Positions 18,056 through 27,316 of a stretch of 64,000 nucleotides of DNA are shown in pieces. Source of the DNA: Cytobacillus depressus (GTDB taxonomy: Bacteria; Bacillota; Bacilli; Bacillales; Cytobacillaceae); contig NZ_WBOS01000001.1 in NCBI RefSeq assembly GCF_008923245.1, positions 1 through 64,000 of the forward strand, in the 5' to 3' direction. Below the pieces are notes generated by a model. The model did not search any database, was not told the DNA's origin, and saw only the letters and a list, made by a program, of their open reading frames with translations. The position numbers were made by a program, and so were the translations under genes. Every line of letters begins with the position of its first letter. Position 1 is the stretch's first letter.

Positions 18056-19750
18056 TTACACAAGAAATTGCAACTTTGCAACGTTAATTTTATATCTCCT
18101 GACTTTTCTGCTAATTGTGGACGCATCTACACCTAGCTTTTTGCTTGCTTCCCTCATTGTAGAGGAAGTTTCAAGTGCATGAATGATAAGTTGTTTCTCA
18201 AATTGCTCTACTTCTTGTTTTAGATTAATATTTTTACCCATTCCCCTAATTTGTCTAGAAGGGGACAAAAATAGCCTTTTTGGAAGATGCCTTAGCTCAA
18301 TATGCTGGGCAGGAATGGTGAGTACAAGCCTTTCCATCGTATTTTGTAATTCTCTCACATTCCCTTTCCATTCATAATCCGTAAAAAATTCTATTATTTC
18401 TTTATCAATAGTTTTATATTGTTTATATTTTTGACTATAAATCTCTAAAAAATGGCTTACTAAAAAAGGAATGTCTTCTTTTCTTTTTGATAGAGGAGGG
18501 ATGGTGATCGGTACGACATATAAACGATAATACAAATCTTCACGAAATTTTCCTTCTCGCACCATTTCTTCTAAATTACGATTTGTTGCTGCAATAAACC
18601 GAACATCTACTTCAACCACCTTTGTTTCACCAAGTGGAGTAAACCGTTTTTCTTGTAAGAGTTGAAGTAATTTAGCTTGTACTGAAAATGGCAACTCTCC
18701 AATCTCATCTAAAAATAAAGTTCCCTCATGCGCAGCAAGAGCTAAGCCTTTTTTTCCATCCTTATTGGCTCCAGTGAATGTACCTTTCGCATATCCAAAG
18801 AGCTCAGATTCGATAATACTATCTGGTATGGCTCCGCAATTGATTTTTACAAAAGGAGCATTTTTTCTATTACTTAAATTATGGATTGTTCTTGCTAGTA
18901 CTTCTTTTCCCACCCCTGTTTCTCCATGAATAAAAATAGTCGCATCCACATCGGCAACCCTACATGCTAGTTCGTATACCCTTTCCATTGCTTTCGATTT
19001 ATAAATCATTTCTTGATCTTTTTTCTTCAAAATGCTAAGTTCTTGATGATAATAATCCAACACACTTTTCGTTTCTTCTAATTTTTTTTGCAAATTCTCA
19101 ATTTCCGTTACATCCTTTGATATGTTAATTACTTTATGTAAAGTTCCGTCATCCTTAAAAATAGGATGTGCATGAACAATTAAACGACGTCCAGACTTTG
19201 TGACTTGATTCATCGTAATTTTGCGTTTGTTCTCAATGACATATTTAGTAGACGATGGTTTAATTACACCACTTTTCTCCATATCTGGTGCAGACCTTCC
19301 TATAAAATCATATTCCTTTACGCCTAGAATCTGCTCGCAAGCGTTACTAACTCGTAAAACAATTCCATTAGCATCTGTAATTGTTACTAATTCACCATTC
19401 AAATTCATAATCGCTTCTAGCTCTTGCTTTAGATCTATTACCTTCGGAGACTTACTTAATAGTTCATGATAAATATCATTAGGAAAAAAAAGAATCATAC
19501 CAAGGTTCCCAGTAATGATAGGGAGGTTCAATAAAGCCGTTTCATTATAAGTGCTTATCTCAAATTGCCCTTCTTTAATCACTTTGATAATAATGCTTCC
19601 TGGTAAAATCTCTTGAATGAATTTCTTGTCTGTATGTTCCGTGTTTAGAATATGTTGACAAGATTGATTTTGATAATGAATCTCCCCTTTAATATCTGCA
19701 ACTAAAACACCAAAAGGAATATTATTTCCAATTGCATATAAATCAAACAA
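18056..19750 (-). CDS. Sigma-54-dependent PAS enhancer-binding protein
   Basis: This activator opens sigma-54 promoters by ATP hydrolysis. An N-terminal sensory region includes a PAS domain (about residues 105-220) and a short coiled linker. The AAA+ domain has Walker A (GETGVGKE, about residue 275), the sigma-54 contact loop GTFTGAN and Walker B (GTLFLDEIGE). A Fis-type HTH ends the protein (EASKKLGVDASTISRKVRRY). The frame opens at 19792, but a TTG at 19748-19750 is preferred, with AAAGGGGG seven bases upstream. It is adjacent to hyuA with its promoter and almost certainly controls that operon. The PAS ligand may be a hydantoin or ureide. Confidence 0.93.
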   Translation of the reverse strand: MFDLYAIGNNIPFGVLVADIKGEIHYQNQSCQHILNTEHTDKKFIQEILPGSIIIKVIKEGQFEISTYNETALLNLPIITGNLGMILFFPNDIYHELLSKSPKVIDLKQELEAIMNLNGELVTITDANGIVLRVSNACEQILGVKEYDFIGRSAPDMEKSGVIKPSSTKYVIENKRKITMNQVTKSGRRLIVHAHPIFKDDGTLHKVINISKDVTEIENLQKKLEETKSVLDYYHQELSILKKKDQEMIYKSKAMERVYELACRVADVDATIFIHGETGVGKEVLARTIHNLSNRKNAPFVKINCGAIPDSIIESELFGYAKGTFTGANKDGKKGLALAAHEGTLFLDEIGELPFSVQAKLLQLLQEKRFTPLGETKVVEVDVRFIAATNRNLEEMVREGKFREDLYYRLYVVPITIPPLSKRKEDIPFLVSHFLEIYSQKYKQYKTIDKEIIEFFTDYEWKGNVRELQNTMERLVLTIPAQHIELRHLPKRLFLSPSRQIRGMGKNINLKQEVEQFEKQLIIHALETSSTMREASKKLGVDASTISRKVRRYKINVAKLQFLV

Positions 19751-20412
19751 CTCGAAATCCCCCTTTAACCATAAAATGGTAATTCTTCCCACTTGTTCAA
19801 TTACTATAAACTTTATGCTATTGTTATATTATAAATGATTTTTTGATAAAATTATGAATTTTCTGACTCAATCCCATCTAACTTTTCTGTAATAAACAAA
19901 AAACACCAATGTTTCTCTTCATTTCGGAGAATTTTTGCTAAAACAATAGATGCTGCAAAAAAGAGAGTGAAAACGAATCATAAGAAACCAAGAAGAAAGT
20001 TGTATCCCTTAATTGGTGTATCATCTTTAGCAAATTGTTATTAATTGGTTCTGCCTTTGTCAAAAGATTATCATCTATTCCTATGTTGAATTTTGTTTTT
20101 GAATTTGTAGGGGTTAGAGGCTTGAAATAATTAGCTGAAAAGGTTTGTTGTCAAAGAAGTTTGATCAAACCTATACAGACCAAAATATAAGCTTAACTAT
20201 GAGGGATATCTTTATTTATGGAACACGATTGTCTATAAGTTAAAACAAGAATTTCCTAACCAGTCGGGGGAATTAGAAGAACTAGAACTAAAATTTTCAA
20301 ACAATCAATCTTTTTTCAAAACGACCATACTTCTACACCAATCTAATACTTCCCACAGATCAATCTATTCATCAAACACATCCTGATCAAATTCAATAGA
20401 TAAATAAAAAAA

Positions 20413-20428
20413 GCCTCACGCTGGAGGC
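20413..20428 (-). terminator. Orphan terminator
   Basis: Arms GCCTC/GAGGC with the minus-strand tail TTTTTTTATTTA form a strong intrinsic terminator, but no minus-strand gene lies upstream of it within several hundred bases. Confidence 0.6.
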
Positions 20429-20935
20429 ATCCAATTTAAAAACTCTATTTGTTACTTGCACCTCGAATAAATTGTAAATATATGGATATTTAATTAACTT
20501 TGGGAATGTTAAGGAACCAATAAATTAGAATGAGAAGCTTTTGGGTTATGTTTTAGGTTTCTCTTCAGACAAAATTAAATAGATCTCTTATTTAATGTTA
20601 CCTTTTAGGAAAAGTGTGCACAAAAGTGTGCACAGACTTAATTTTTTTATTTTATCTAAATTAATCTAGATTACTTTGATAAGGTAGAAAAACCTTGATA
20701 CTCAAGACTTTATTGATTTCTATTTATCTTATTTTACACAGTTTATTAACTAAAACCCCTCTGGCAGCGTAGAGGTCAAAAACTATAATCCTTTTAATAA
20801 AAACAAGAGCCCATTCTTATGTAAGAACTCTTTTTACTCCTTTCAAACGGTATTAATCTTTTCTTACCAATTAGCTACAGGCATTCTACATATTTTGGAC
20901 GTTTTTTACAATTTAGCCTTTTCCTTCAAAAGGAG

Positions 20936-21011
20936 GAGAATAGGAAGAAATTAAACAGGATAATGACCTTATATTTTAGAAACCTTTGTTTAATCCTGTA
21001 TTCCTATTCTC
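20936..21011. repeat. Imperfect inverted repeat, 11-bp perfect outer arms
   Basis: GAGAATAGGAA at 20936-20946 pairs with TTCCTATTCTC at 21001-21011. Inside, an ACAGGAT/ATCCTGT pair can also form. The total of about 76 bp is AT-rich and could be a long hairpin or a small decayed element. Confidence 0.4.
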
Positions 21012-21306
21012 TTTGCATTAGTTTAAATTAGCCTTAAATTGAATCATAAATGTTGCCGCCGATCTGCCACCAAACATTACAAATCCCCGCCCAAGATCAA
21101 CAAATTTCACCTAACATTAAGTAAACAAAACCTTGTAAAACCAAAAATCTCCTCATATAATACAGTTTTAAAATACACATTCCTAACCTGCAACCGGCAT
21201 GTGATGTAAATTCTTTAGCTTCAATGATACTTGCTCCTAATATCATATTATAAACTCTCCACTTCCAAAGAAGATGGTCCGTTTTCGAGACCCTTACAAT
21301 ATGAGC

Positions 21307-21470
21307 TCTCCCGTAAAAAACAAATTAAAGTCGTCGCAGTGATAATAAAAAATGGGCATAATGAAATTCTCTATGCACTTAGGTCTCCTAGTATGTCCTT
21401 GCCAAATATATAGGAATTTTCTGACGGGATGGCTGAGACTCAAACAAGCTTGTTTCCCTCCCCCTATACA
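21307..21470 (+). pseudogene. Nudix (MutT-like) hydrolase remnant
   Basis: From about 21307 the frame reads KKQIKVVAVIIKNG, then ILYALRSPSMSLPNI, the typical start of a MutT/8-oxo-dGTPase-like Nudix protein. A TAG at 21411-21413 stands where the family has tryptophan (NLWEFPGGK). The next codons read EFSDGMAE, a damaged form of the EFPGGKxE entry to the Nudix box, and the rest is lost. This is a nonsense plus deletion remnant whose end is replaced by the leader of the next gene. Confidence 0.55.
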
Positions 21471-21520
21471 ATCCTAAAAATGCTAAAATAAACATAATTG
21501 TACATACGGGGGTCCAAACT

Positions 21521-22651
21521 ATGCTTTTACCTTCACTTGCAAAAAAAATAATCCAAGAGGTTCGAAGACTGATTGATGAAGATGTTATTATTGTTGATAT
21601 TTCAGGAACCATCATTTCAAGTACTGACAATGACCGGATAGGAAGCTTTCATGAAGGCGCTCTTTTATCAAGCCATGAACGCAGAAATATTATTATTACA
21701 AAGGATATGGAAAAATCATTAAGAGGAGTAAAAGCAGGAATCAATTTACCTGTGTTTTTCCAGCAAAAGGTGATTGGCGTGATTGGAATAACCGGGGAAC
21801 CATCAAAGGTTGCACATTATGGAGAAATACTAAAAAAAATCACGGAACTCCTCATACAAGAAAGCTATTATGCGGAACAAATCGAGTGGAATTCGAGGGC
21901 ACTTGAAGCATTTGTCTTTGATTGGTTACAGGCGAAGGATTGGTCACCTGTATTTTACGATCGTGCAGCAATCATCGGAATTGACCTTTCCGTTGATCGC
22001 CAAGTTGTACTAGGAAGCATTAAAAATTCAGCAAACATTGCTGAAAGAGAAATATGGAATCAATTACAGCAAAGAAATCATAAGGATAATAAGAATTTTT
22101 ATATACGGTGGGGTAATGACCGATTTATGCTCTTATTGACAGGTCACACAAAAGATACCATCCTTTATAATCTTCAGCAATTAAAAGCTCAGTTAGAAGC
22201 TGATTTTTCTGTCCAAATTTCTCTAGGAGTAGGAAAAAGAGTCTGTGCCAAGCAACTGCGAAAGTCATTTAACCAAGCGGAACGCGCTTTATTAGTGGCC
22301 AAACGGGAGAAAAAAATTATTTTTGATGATGATTTAAAAATCGAGATGCTTTTACAAGAAATTAATGAAGAAACAAGAACAGAGTTCGTTAGCAGAACCA
22401 TTGCACCTCTTATATCTGACGGTGAGTTATTACAAACGCTTCGTGTTTTTATCGAGGAGAACCAATCTATAAAAAATTCGGCAAATACACTGCATATTCA
22501 TATAAACACCCTCCACTATCGGCTGAAAAAAATCGAGGAAATAACAAATTTGGATCCACGCTCCTTCGAGGATCTGTCGACACTTCATATCGCCTTGCTT
22601 CTACTGGGTGAACATCCAAAAAACAAAGAATTAAACGCTTCATCTTTGTAG
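21521..22651 (+). CDS. CdaR/PucR-type regulator of glycolate genes (YsfB-like)
   Basis: This 376-residue protein has an N-terminal sugar-diacid/hydroxyacid recognition domain (about residues 1-135, with AGINLPVFFQQKVIGVIGITG). A central degenerate cyclase-like region follows, then a C-terminal PucR helix-turn-helix (NTLHIHINTLHYRLKKIEEI, about residues 325-360). The arrangement matches CdaR-family regulators that sense glycerate, glycolate or sugar diacids. It directly precedes glcD-glcF, as ysfB precedes ysfC-ysfD in Bacillus subtilis, so it most likely activates those genes when glycolate is present. It ends at its own terminator. Confidence 0.88.
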   Translation: MLLPSLAKKIIQEVRRLIDEDVIIVDISGTIISSTDNDRIGSFHEGALLSSHERRNIIITKDMEKSLRGVKAGINLPVFFQQKVIGVIGITGEPSKVAHYGEILKKITELLIQESYYAEQIEWNSRALEAFVFDWLQAKDWSPVFYDRAAIIGIDLSVDRQVVLGSIKNSANIAEREIWNQLQQRNHKDNKNFYIRWGNDRFMLLLTGHTKDTILYNLQQLKAQLEADFSVQISLGVGKRVCAKQLRKSFNQAERALLVAKREKKIIFDDDLKIEMLLQEINEETRTEFVSRTIAPLISDGELLQTLRVFIEENQSIKNSANTLHIHINTLHYRLKKIEEITNLDPRSFEDLSTLHIALLLLGEHPKNKELNASSL

Positions 22652-22661
22652 CTTTCACCAT

Positions 22662-22677
22662 AGCGGAATCCTCCGCT
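22662..22677 (+). terminator. Terminator after the CdaR-type gene
   Basis: AGCGGA/TCCGCT arms (22662-22667 and 22672-22677) are followed by TTTTTTT. Confidence 0.8.
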
Positions 22678-22792
22678 TTTTTTTATGCTTATTTTAAGGA
22701 ATTAATGAATTATAAATAGACCATTCCTTTATGATGACATTCGATGTTCATTAAAAATATTATATTGAAAACATACATAATGAAATGGGAAA

Positions 22793-22806
22793 TGTAAGCG
22801 CTATTT
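22793..22806. promoter_or_regulatory. cre-like site before glcD
   Basis: TGTAAGCGCTATTT matches the cre core TGTAANCGNT but lacks the final CA. It lies between the probable promoter and the glcD ribosome site. Catabolite repression of glycolate use is a reasonable but weak inference. Confidence 0.4.
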
Positions 22807-22820
22807 TAGGAGGCTAAAAA

Positions 22821-24233
22821 ATGATCAATCAAGAAGTTCGGCAAAAATTAATTCACATCGTCGGTCCTGGGAATTTTGATGATTCGAAGGCTGGGCGGCT
22901 CGTTTATTCTTATGATGCAACACCCCAATTCCAATCAATGCCAGATGCAGTCATCGCCCCAAAAAATAGTGAAGAAATTTCAAAGATTGTTAAATTGTGC
23001 AACGAGTATAAAATACCGATTGTCCCGCGCGGCTCAGGTACAAATCTATGTGCAGGAACATGCCCAACGGAAGGTGGAATTGTTCTTCTTTTCAAGCATT
23101 TAAATCGAATTCTTGAAATCGATGAAGAAAACCTTACTATCACCGTACAGCCTGGGGTCATTACGCTCGAAATAACAAATGCCGCTGAAGCAAAAGGTTT
23201 ATTTTACCCGCCGGATCCGGGTTCAATGAAAATCTCAACAATTGGTGGCAATATTAATGAAAATGCAGGCGGTCTGCGTGGATTAAAATACGGGGTAACA
23301 AGAGATTACGTCATTGCATTAGAAATCGTGTTACCTAATGGCGATATAATCCGTACTGGAGGAAAGCTTGCGAAGGACGTTGCTGGTTATGATTTGACAC
23401 GATTATTCGTCGGATCGGAGGGAACGCTTGGAATCATAACAGAAGCGACTTTGAAGCTAATTCCAATGCCCGAGACGAAAAAAACAATTCTCGCACTCTA
23501 TCAAGATCTTGAAGCAGCTGCAAGGACCGTTTCGAAAATCATCGCAAATAAAATCATCCCGACTACATTAGAGTTTCTTGATCAGCCGACACTTGAAGCC
23601 GTTGAAGCTTTTGCGCAAATTGGCCTTCCAACCGATGCGAAAGCAATTCTGCTCATCGAACAAGATGGTCCATTAGACGTAGTGACGAAAGATATCGATA
23701 GCATCATCAAAATATGCAAATCGGAAAACGCCGTTTCTGTGGAAGCAGCAAAATCAGAAGAAGAAGCCGAAGCACTGCGAACAGCACGACGTGCGGCATT
23801 ATCCGCCTTAGCCCGTCTAAAACCAACAACCATTCTCGAAGATGCAACTGTTCCCCGTTCTGAAATTGCCAGAATGGTCAAAGCAATCAATGAAATTGCT
23901 GAAAAGTACAAGCTTCGTATTTGTACGTTTGGACATGCGGGTGATGGGAATTTGCACCCAACTTGTTTAACTGATTCGCGTGATCATGAAGAAATTGAAC
24001 GTGTTGAAAAAGCGTTTGAAGAAATTTTTGCTAAAGCGATTGAATTAGGCGGCACGATAACAGGTGAACATGGAGTTGGCGTCATGAAAGCACCATACTT
24101 AGAAATGAAGCTTGGTCACGCTGGAGTTGCTGCGATGAAAGCAATAAAAACAAGTCTTGATCCAAACAACATCATGAATCCAGGAAAAATATTTGCCAAG
24201 GATTCCCGTAAACGTGTGGTGGTTACAAAATGA
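22821..24233 (+). CDS. glcD: Glycolate oxidase FAD subunit
   Basis: GlcD oxidises glycolate (or D-lactate-like 2-hydroxy acids) to glyoxylate, passing electrons through the iron-sulfur partner GlcF to the respiratory chain. The FAD-binding PCMH domain spans about residues 40-220, with IVPRGSGTNLCAG and GSMKISTIGGNINENAGGLR, then GSEGTLGIITEATL. The C-terminal oxidase domain includes FGHAGDGNLHP and GEHGVG, the latter near the substrate site. Length is 470 residues, as usual. The AGGAGG site is seven bases from the ATG. It overlaps glcF by four bases. Confidence 0.94.
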   Translation: MINQEVRQKLIHIVGPGNFDDSKAGRLVYSYDATPQFQSMPDAVIAPKNSEEISKIVKLCNEYKIPIVPRGSGTNLCAGTCPTEGGIVLLFKHLNRILEIDEENLTITVQPGVITLEITNAAEAKGLFYPPDPGSMKISTIGGNINENAGGLRGLKYGVTRDYVIALEIVLPNGDIIRTGGKLAKDVAGYDLTRLFVGSEGTLGIITEATLKLIPMPETKKTILALYQDLEAAARTVSKIIANKIIPTTLEFLDQPTLEAVEAFAQIGLPTDAKAILLIEQDGPLDVVTKDIDSIIKICKSENAVSVEAAKSEEEAEALRTARRAALSALARLKPTTILEDATVPRSEIARMVKAINEIAEKYKLRICTFGHAGDGNLHPTCLTDSRDHEEIERVEKAFEEIFAKAIELGGTITGEHGVGVMKAPYLEMKLGHAGVAAMKAIKTSLDPNNIMNPGKIFAKDSRKRVVVTK

Positions 24234-25552
24234 CAACATTAAAGGAAAAGCAACAAATTCAAAAGGAATTCCAATCGCGTATGGATGAAGATGAACTCTT
24301 AAATTGCATGCGCTGCGGATTTTGTTTGCCAACATGTCCAACTTATATTGAATCAGGGTTTCAAGAGTCCCATTCTCCCCGCGGACGGATCGCCTTAATG
24401 AAGGCTGTCGTTGATGGCCATATTGAACCCGATGAAGATGTAGAACGTTCTCTTAATATGTGCTTAGGATGCCGAGCTTGTGAACCCGTTTGCCCTTCTG
24501 GTGTGAATTATGGCCATCTCCTTGAAGAAGCACGAGATATTATTAATCAAAATAAAAAGCATTCATTATCAGCAAGAGTTATTCGGAAAACGGTTTTCAA
24601 AGGCTTGTTTCCCTACCAAAATCGGATGCGTACACTTACTAGCCTTTTAGGCATATACCAACGATCAGGGATGCAAAACATTGTTCATAAAAGTGGGCTA
24701 ATGAAGCTTTTTCCAGATAGTTTAGCAACAATGGAAAAAGTTCTGCCACAAGTCCCTGCCCGGAAAGAAATGTTAAATCGTCCAGAACATTTAGAACCAA
24801 TTGGGGCAAGACAAAAAAAGGTCGCGTTTTTCTCAGGCTGTCTAATGGATACGATGTTTATGAAAACGAATGACTCAACAATGCAGCTCCTGCAAATAGC
24901 AGGTTGTGAGATTGTGATTCCAAAATCACAAGCATGCTGTGGGGCGTTACATGGGCATAGTGGTGAAAAAGAAGACGCAAAAGCATTAGCAAAAAGAAAT
25001 ATTGTTGCTTTTGAAGAAGCTGAAGTAGATTACATTATTACGAACGCAGGTGGCTGTGGGGCTTTCCTCATTGATTATGATCATCTTCTGAAAGATGACC
25101 CTCATTGGGCAGAACGCGCAAAAGCATTTTCAATGAAGCTTAAGGACATTTCTGCGATTTTAGTAGAACTCGATTTTCATAAAAAGGAGCTCTTCCTCTC
25201 AAAGCAGGTGATTACGTACCAAGATTCATGTCACCTTCGAAATGTCATGAAAACAGCTTCAGAGCCGCGAATGCTCCTTCAAGCCATTCAAGGTACAACT
25301 TATTGCGAGATGAAAAATGCTGATAGTTGCTGCGGCTCGGGTGGTATATATAACATCGTTGAATCGGAGATGTCGATGAAAATTTTGGATTCGAAAATGG
25401 ATACTGTAAAAGAAACCGAAGCGAAAACAATCGTTACCGCCAATCCAGGCTGCCTATTACAAATGAAACTAGGAATAGAACGTGAGGGATTATCTGATCA
25501 GATGAGGGCTGTTCATATTGCGGATTTGTTGTTAGAAGCGGTGGGAGAGTAA
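24230..25552 (+). CDS. glcF: Glycolate oxidase iron-sulfur subunit
   Basis: GlcF carries electrons from GlcD. Two 4Fe-4S motifs are at the N-terminus (CMRCGFCLPTCPTY and CLGCRACEPVCPSG). Two CCG domains follow, CCGALHGHSGE and CCGSGGIYNI, as in LutA and heterodisulfide reductases. The start ATG overlaps the glcD stop (ATGA), indicating translational coupling. There is no glcE homologue here; two-subunit GlcDF systems are usual in Bacillus. Length of 440 residues is normal. Confidence 0.94.
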   Translation: MTTLKEKQQIQKEFQSRMDEDELLNCMRCGFCLPTCPTYIESGFQESHSPRGRIALMKAVVDGHIEPDEDVERSLNMCLGCRACEPVCPSGVNYGHLLEEARDIINQNKKHSLSARVIRKTVFKGLFPYQNRMRTLTSLLGIYQRSGMQNIVHKSGLMKLFPDSLATMEKVLPQVPARKEMLNRPEHLEPIGARQKKVAFFSGCLMDTMFMKTNDSTMQLLQIAGCEIVIPKSQACCGALHGHSGEKEDAKALAKRNIVAFEEAEVDYIITNAGGCGAFLIDYDHLLKDDPHWAERAKAFSMKLKDISAILVELDFHKKELFLSKQVITYQDSCHLRNVMKTASEPRMLLQAIQGTTYCEMKNADSCCGSGGIYNIVESEMSMKILDSKMDTVKETEAKTIVTANPGCLLQMKLGIEREGLSDQMRAVHIADLLLEAVGE

Positions 25553-25717
25553 TAGGGAAACACGGGACCTTCGGAATATGATGATTTTTCGAGAATGTCT
25601 TTAGTCACACTATTTAGCCATATAAATATTTTTATTACTAAAGCTTTTATTTCCATTTTTTGCGCTCCCCGCCCTATTCGTACAGACAAAATATCATATT
25701 CTTTAAAGTGAAACTTC

Positions 25718-25750
25718 AATCAGTGTGGGGGTTCTTATCCCCCACTGATT
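25718..25750. terminator. Hairpin after glcF
   Basis: Left arm AATCAGTG-T-GGGGG pairs with CCCCCACTGATT across a 7-nt loop, with one bulged T. There is no strong T-tract on either side, so it may stabilise the mRNA 3' end instead of terminating. Confidence 0.45.
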
Positions 25751-25878
25751 GTTAGTTGAACCAATCGGACTTTTACGAGTAGTTAGATCTTCCACTTAAA
25801 CTTCTTCGAATCTTCTACTGTTTTGGAGTGGGCGGTTTACTGCAGTTACTGCGGGATAAAAGTAGAATTTTTAATATC

Positions 25879-25925
25879 CGAGGATCTTGAAAGATGGCTA
25901 TGATTTTCAAGGTCCTCGCCTTTTT
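25879..25925 (+). terminator. Terminator downstream of glcDF
   Basis: Fourteen-bp arms (25879-25892 and 25905-25918, one G-T pair) are followed by GCCTTTTTA. Confidence 0.8.
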
Positions 25926-26116
25926 ATATTCCCGTATTAAAAAGGACAATTTTTAAAATGATTATGCTCCCCTCCCCCCTTTCTTCTATCTAATAAATGC
26001 TAATAAAATCGTAATTTGAAGGTTAAATAGATTTTAATAATGTGATACCATTAGATTTAACCAATCATTTCCAAAAGGTTTGTTGTTCAATTTATAAAAA
26101 ACAGGAGGCTACATAC

Positions 26117-27316
26117 ATGTTACTTAAATCACGCTTGACTCACCTAATTTCCGGTGCTGCTATTGCCCTAGGCATTACCTTAGCCGGCCCTATTTCCGGC
26201 ACAGAGGCAGCAATGCCCGCCAAAACAAATTCCATTACAATCAATATAAATGGAGACACATTTCAGCCGGAATCTACCCCTTTTATAAACAACGGCACTG
26301 TTTATTTGCCATTACGGGATATTGGGGAGCTACTTGGCACCGTTGTTTTCTGGAATTCTTCCAATAAAACAGTAACAATGACATACCCTAAACTGACTAC
26401 TCAGCTTACATACGGTTCGATGAATGCAAAAATTAATGGAAAAACGGTGAATTTGACGGCACCGCTTAAAAATGTGAATGGCCGCATTTTTATTCCTTTG
26501 CGTTTTCTTTCGGAGTCTACTGGGGCATCTGTCGATTGGAAAAATATTTCCAAAACAGTGAACATTACACAAAAAGGTGATGATTTTGTTAAAGCGACCG
26601 GTGTCAATACGACCACTTGGCTGAACCGAAAGACTGGAGAGTTTTACTTCGCTTATCCATTTGAACAAGTACCGACTCTTGCAGGAAAGATTAATAGTGA
26701 TTTTAAAGGTAGCCTATCATTTGAGTTTAATACTATAGATAGAAATAATTTCATTATTACGATCTTGGACAATTTTGGGGAACCTCGTGTCGGATATGAT
26801 GCATATAATTTTCTAATCCACGGCAGTAAAATCATAGACCAGAAGAAAGCAAGCTATTTCAAGCGCTATGAACCTAACAGGGCTTACTATTATGTCTTAG
26901 ATCCAAAAACAAATTCATATGACGCTCACAGTCTACTGTCAGATGGAAAAATGGTATCTATATACAATAAAAGCGGTGAAAAAGTGAAAGAATATAATCT
27001 CCCCGCATTGACAGGAAAAGATGAAAGCTTCGCAGTATTAGGAGCTTCCAACGAATATTTGATCGTTCGCCCGAATATTACTGGATTCTTGACACTGATT
27101 GACTTTAAAAATAATTCTGTCGTGGAACTACACGAAAAATTATTATCTGGCAAGGATTTAGAATATGCAAAAACCAATGATGTCCCCTATCGCGGAGATG
27201 AACTGAGATTCTCCGGAGCGTCTAGTGATGAGAACGAGTTGTATTTCTATTACATTAGTCCAATTGACAGCAAAGATGAGTTTAAGAAATTAACTTTTCA
27301 TCGTGAGACAAAATAG
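26117..27316 (+). CDS. Secreted protein with copper-amine-oxidase N-terminal (stalk) domain
   Basis: The ATG at 26117 follows ACAGGAGG. It opens a 399-residue protein with a signal peptide (LLKSRLTHLISGAAIALGIT, cleavage likely near GTEAA). Residues about 35-150 form a stalk-type 'Cu_amine_oxidN1' domain, with INGTVYLPLRDIGELLG-like and GRIFIPLRFLSESTGA repeats. This domain is a cell-wall-associated adaptor in Bacillus and Paenibacillus and does not imply oxidase activity. The C-terminal 230 residues have no recognised family. An in-frame start 25 codons earlier (26042) lacks a ribosome site. It is a single gene followed by a terminator at 27434-27478. Confidence 0.8.
   Translation: MLLKSRLTHLISGAAIALGITLAGPISGTEAAMPAKTNSITININGDTFQPESTPFINNGTVYLPLRDIGELLGTVVFWNSSNKTVTMTYPKLTTQLTYGSMNAKINGKTVNLTAPLKNVNGRIFIPLRFLSESTGASVDWKNISKTVNITQKGDDFVKATGVNTTTWLNRKTGEFYFAYPFEQVPTLAGKINSDFKGSLSFEFNTIDRNNFIITILDNFGEPRVGYDAYNFLIHGSKIIDQKKASYFKRYEPNRAYYYVLDPKTNSYDAHSLLSDGKMVSIYNKSGEKVKEYNLPALTGKDESFAVLGASNEYLIVRPNITGFLTLIDFKNNSVVELHEKLLSGKDLEYAKTNDVPYRGDELRFSGASSDENELYFYYISPIDSKDEFKKLTFHRETK

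Larger units (their letters stand above)
19793..21306. other. 1.5-kb gene-poor stretch
   Basis: No intact gene is visible. A run of about 68 codons on the plus strand (about 20187-20387, KYKLNYEGYLYLWNT and onwards) looks protein-like but was not recognised and has no start. A minus-strand terminator lies at 20413-20428 with no gene left to serve, a direct repeat of GTGTGCACA occurs around 20617-20640, and an inverted repeat lies at 20936-21011. The stretch looks like a deletion and decay scar. Confidence 0.5.
25553..26116. other. Intergenic region with two hairpins
   Basis: No gene is visible. A long hairpin (25718-25750) and a terminator (25879-25925) follow glcF. The space to the next gene is otherwise AT-rich and featureless. 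Confidence 0.5.
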
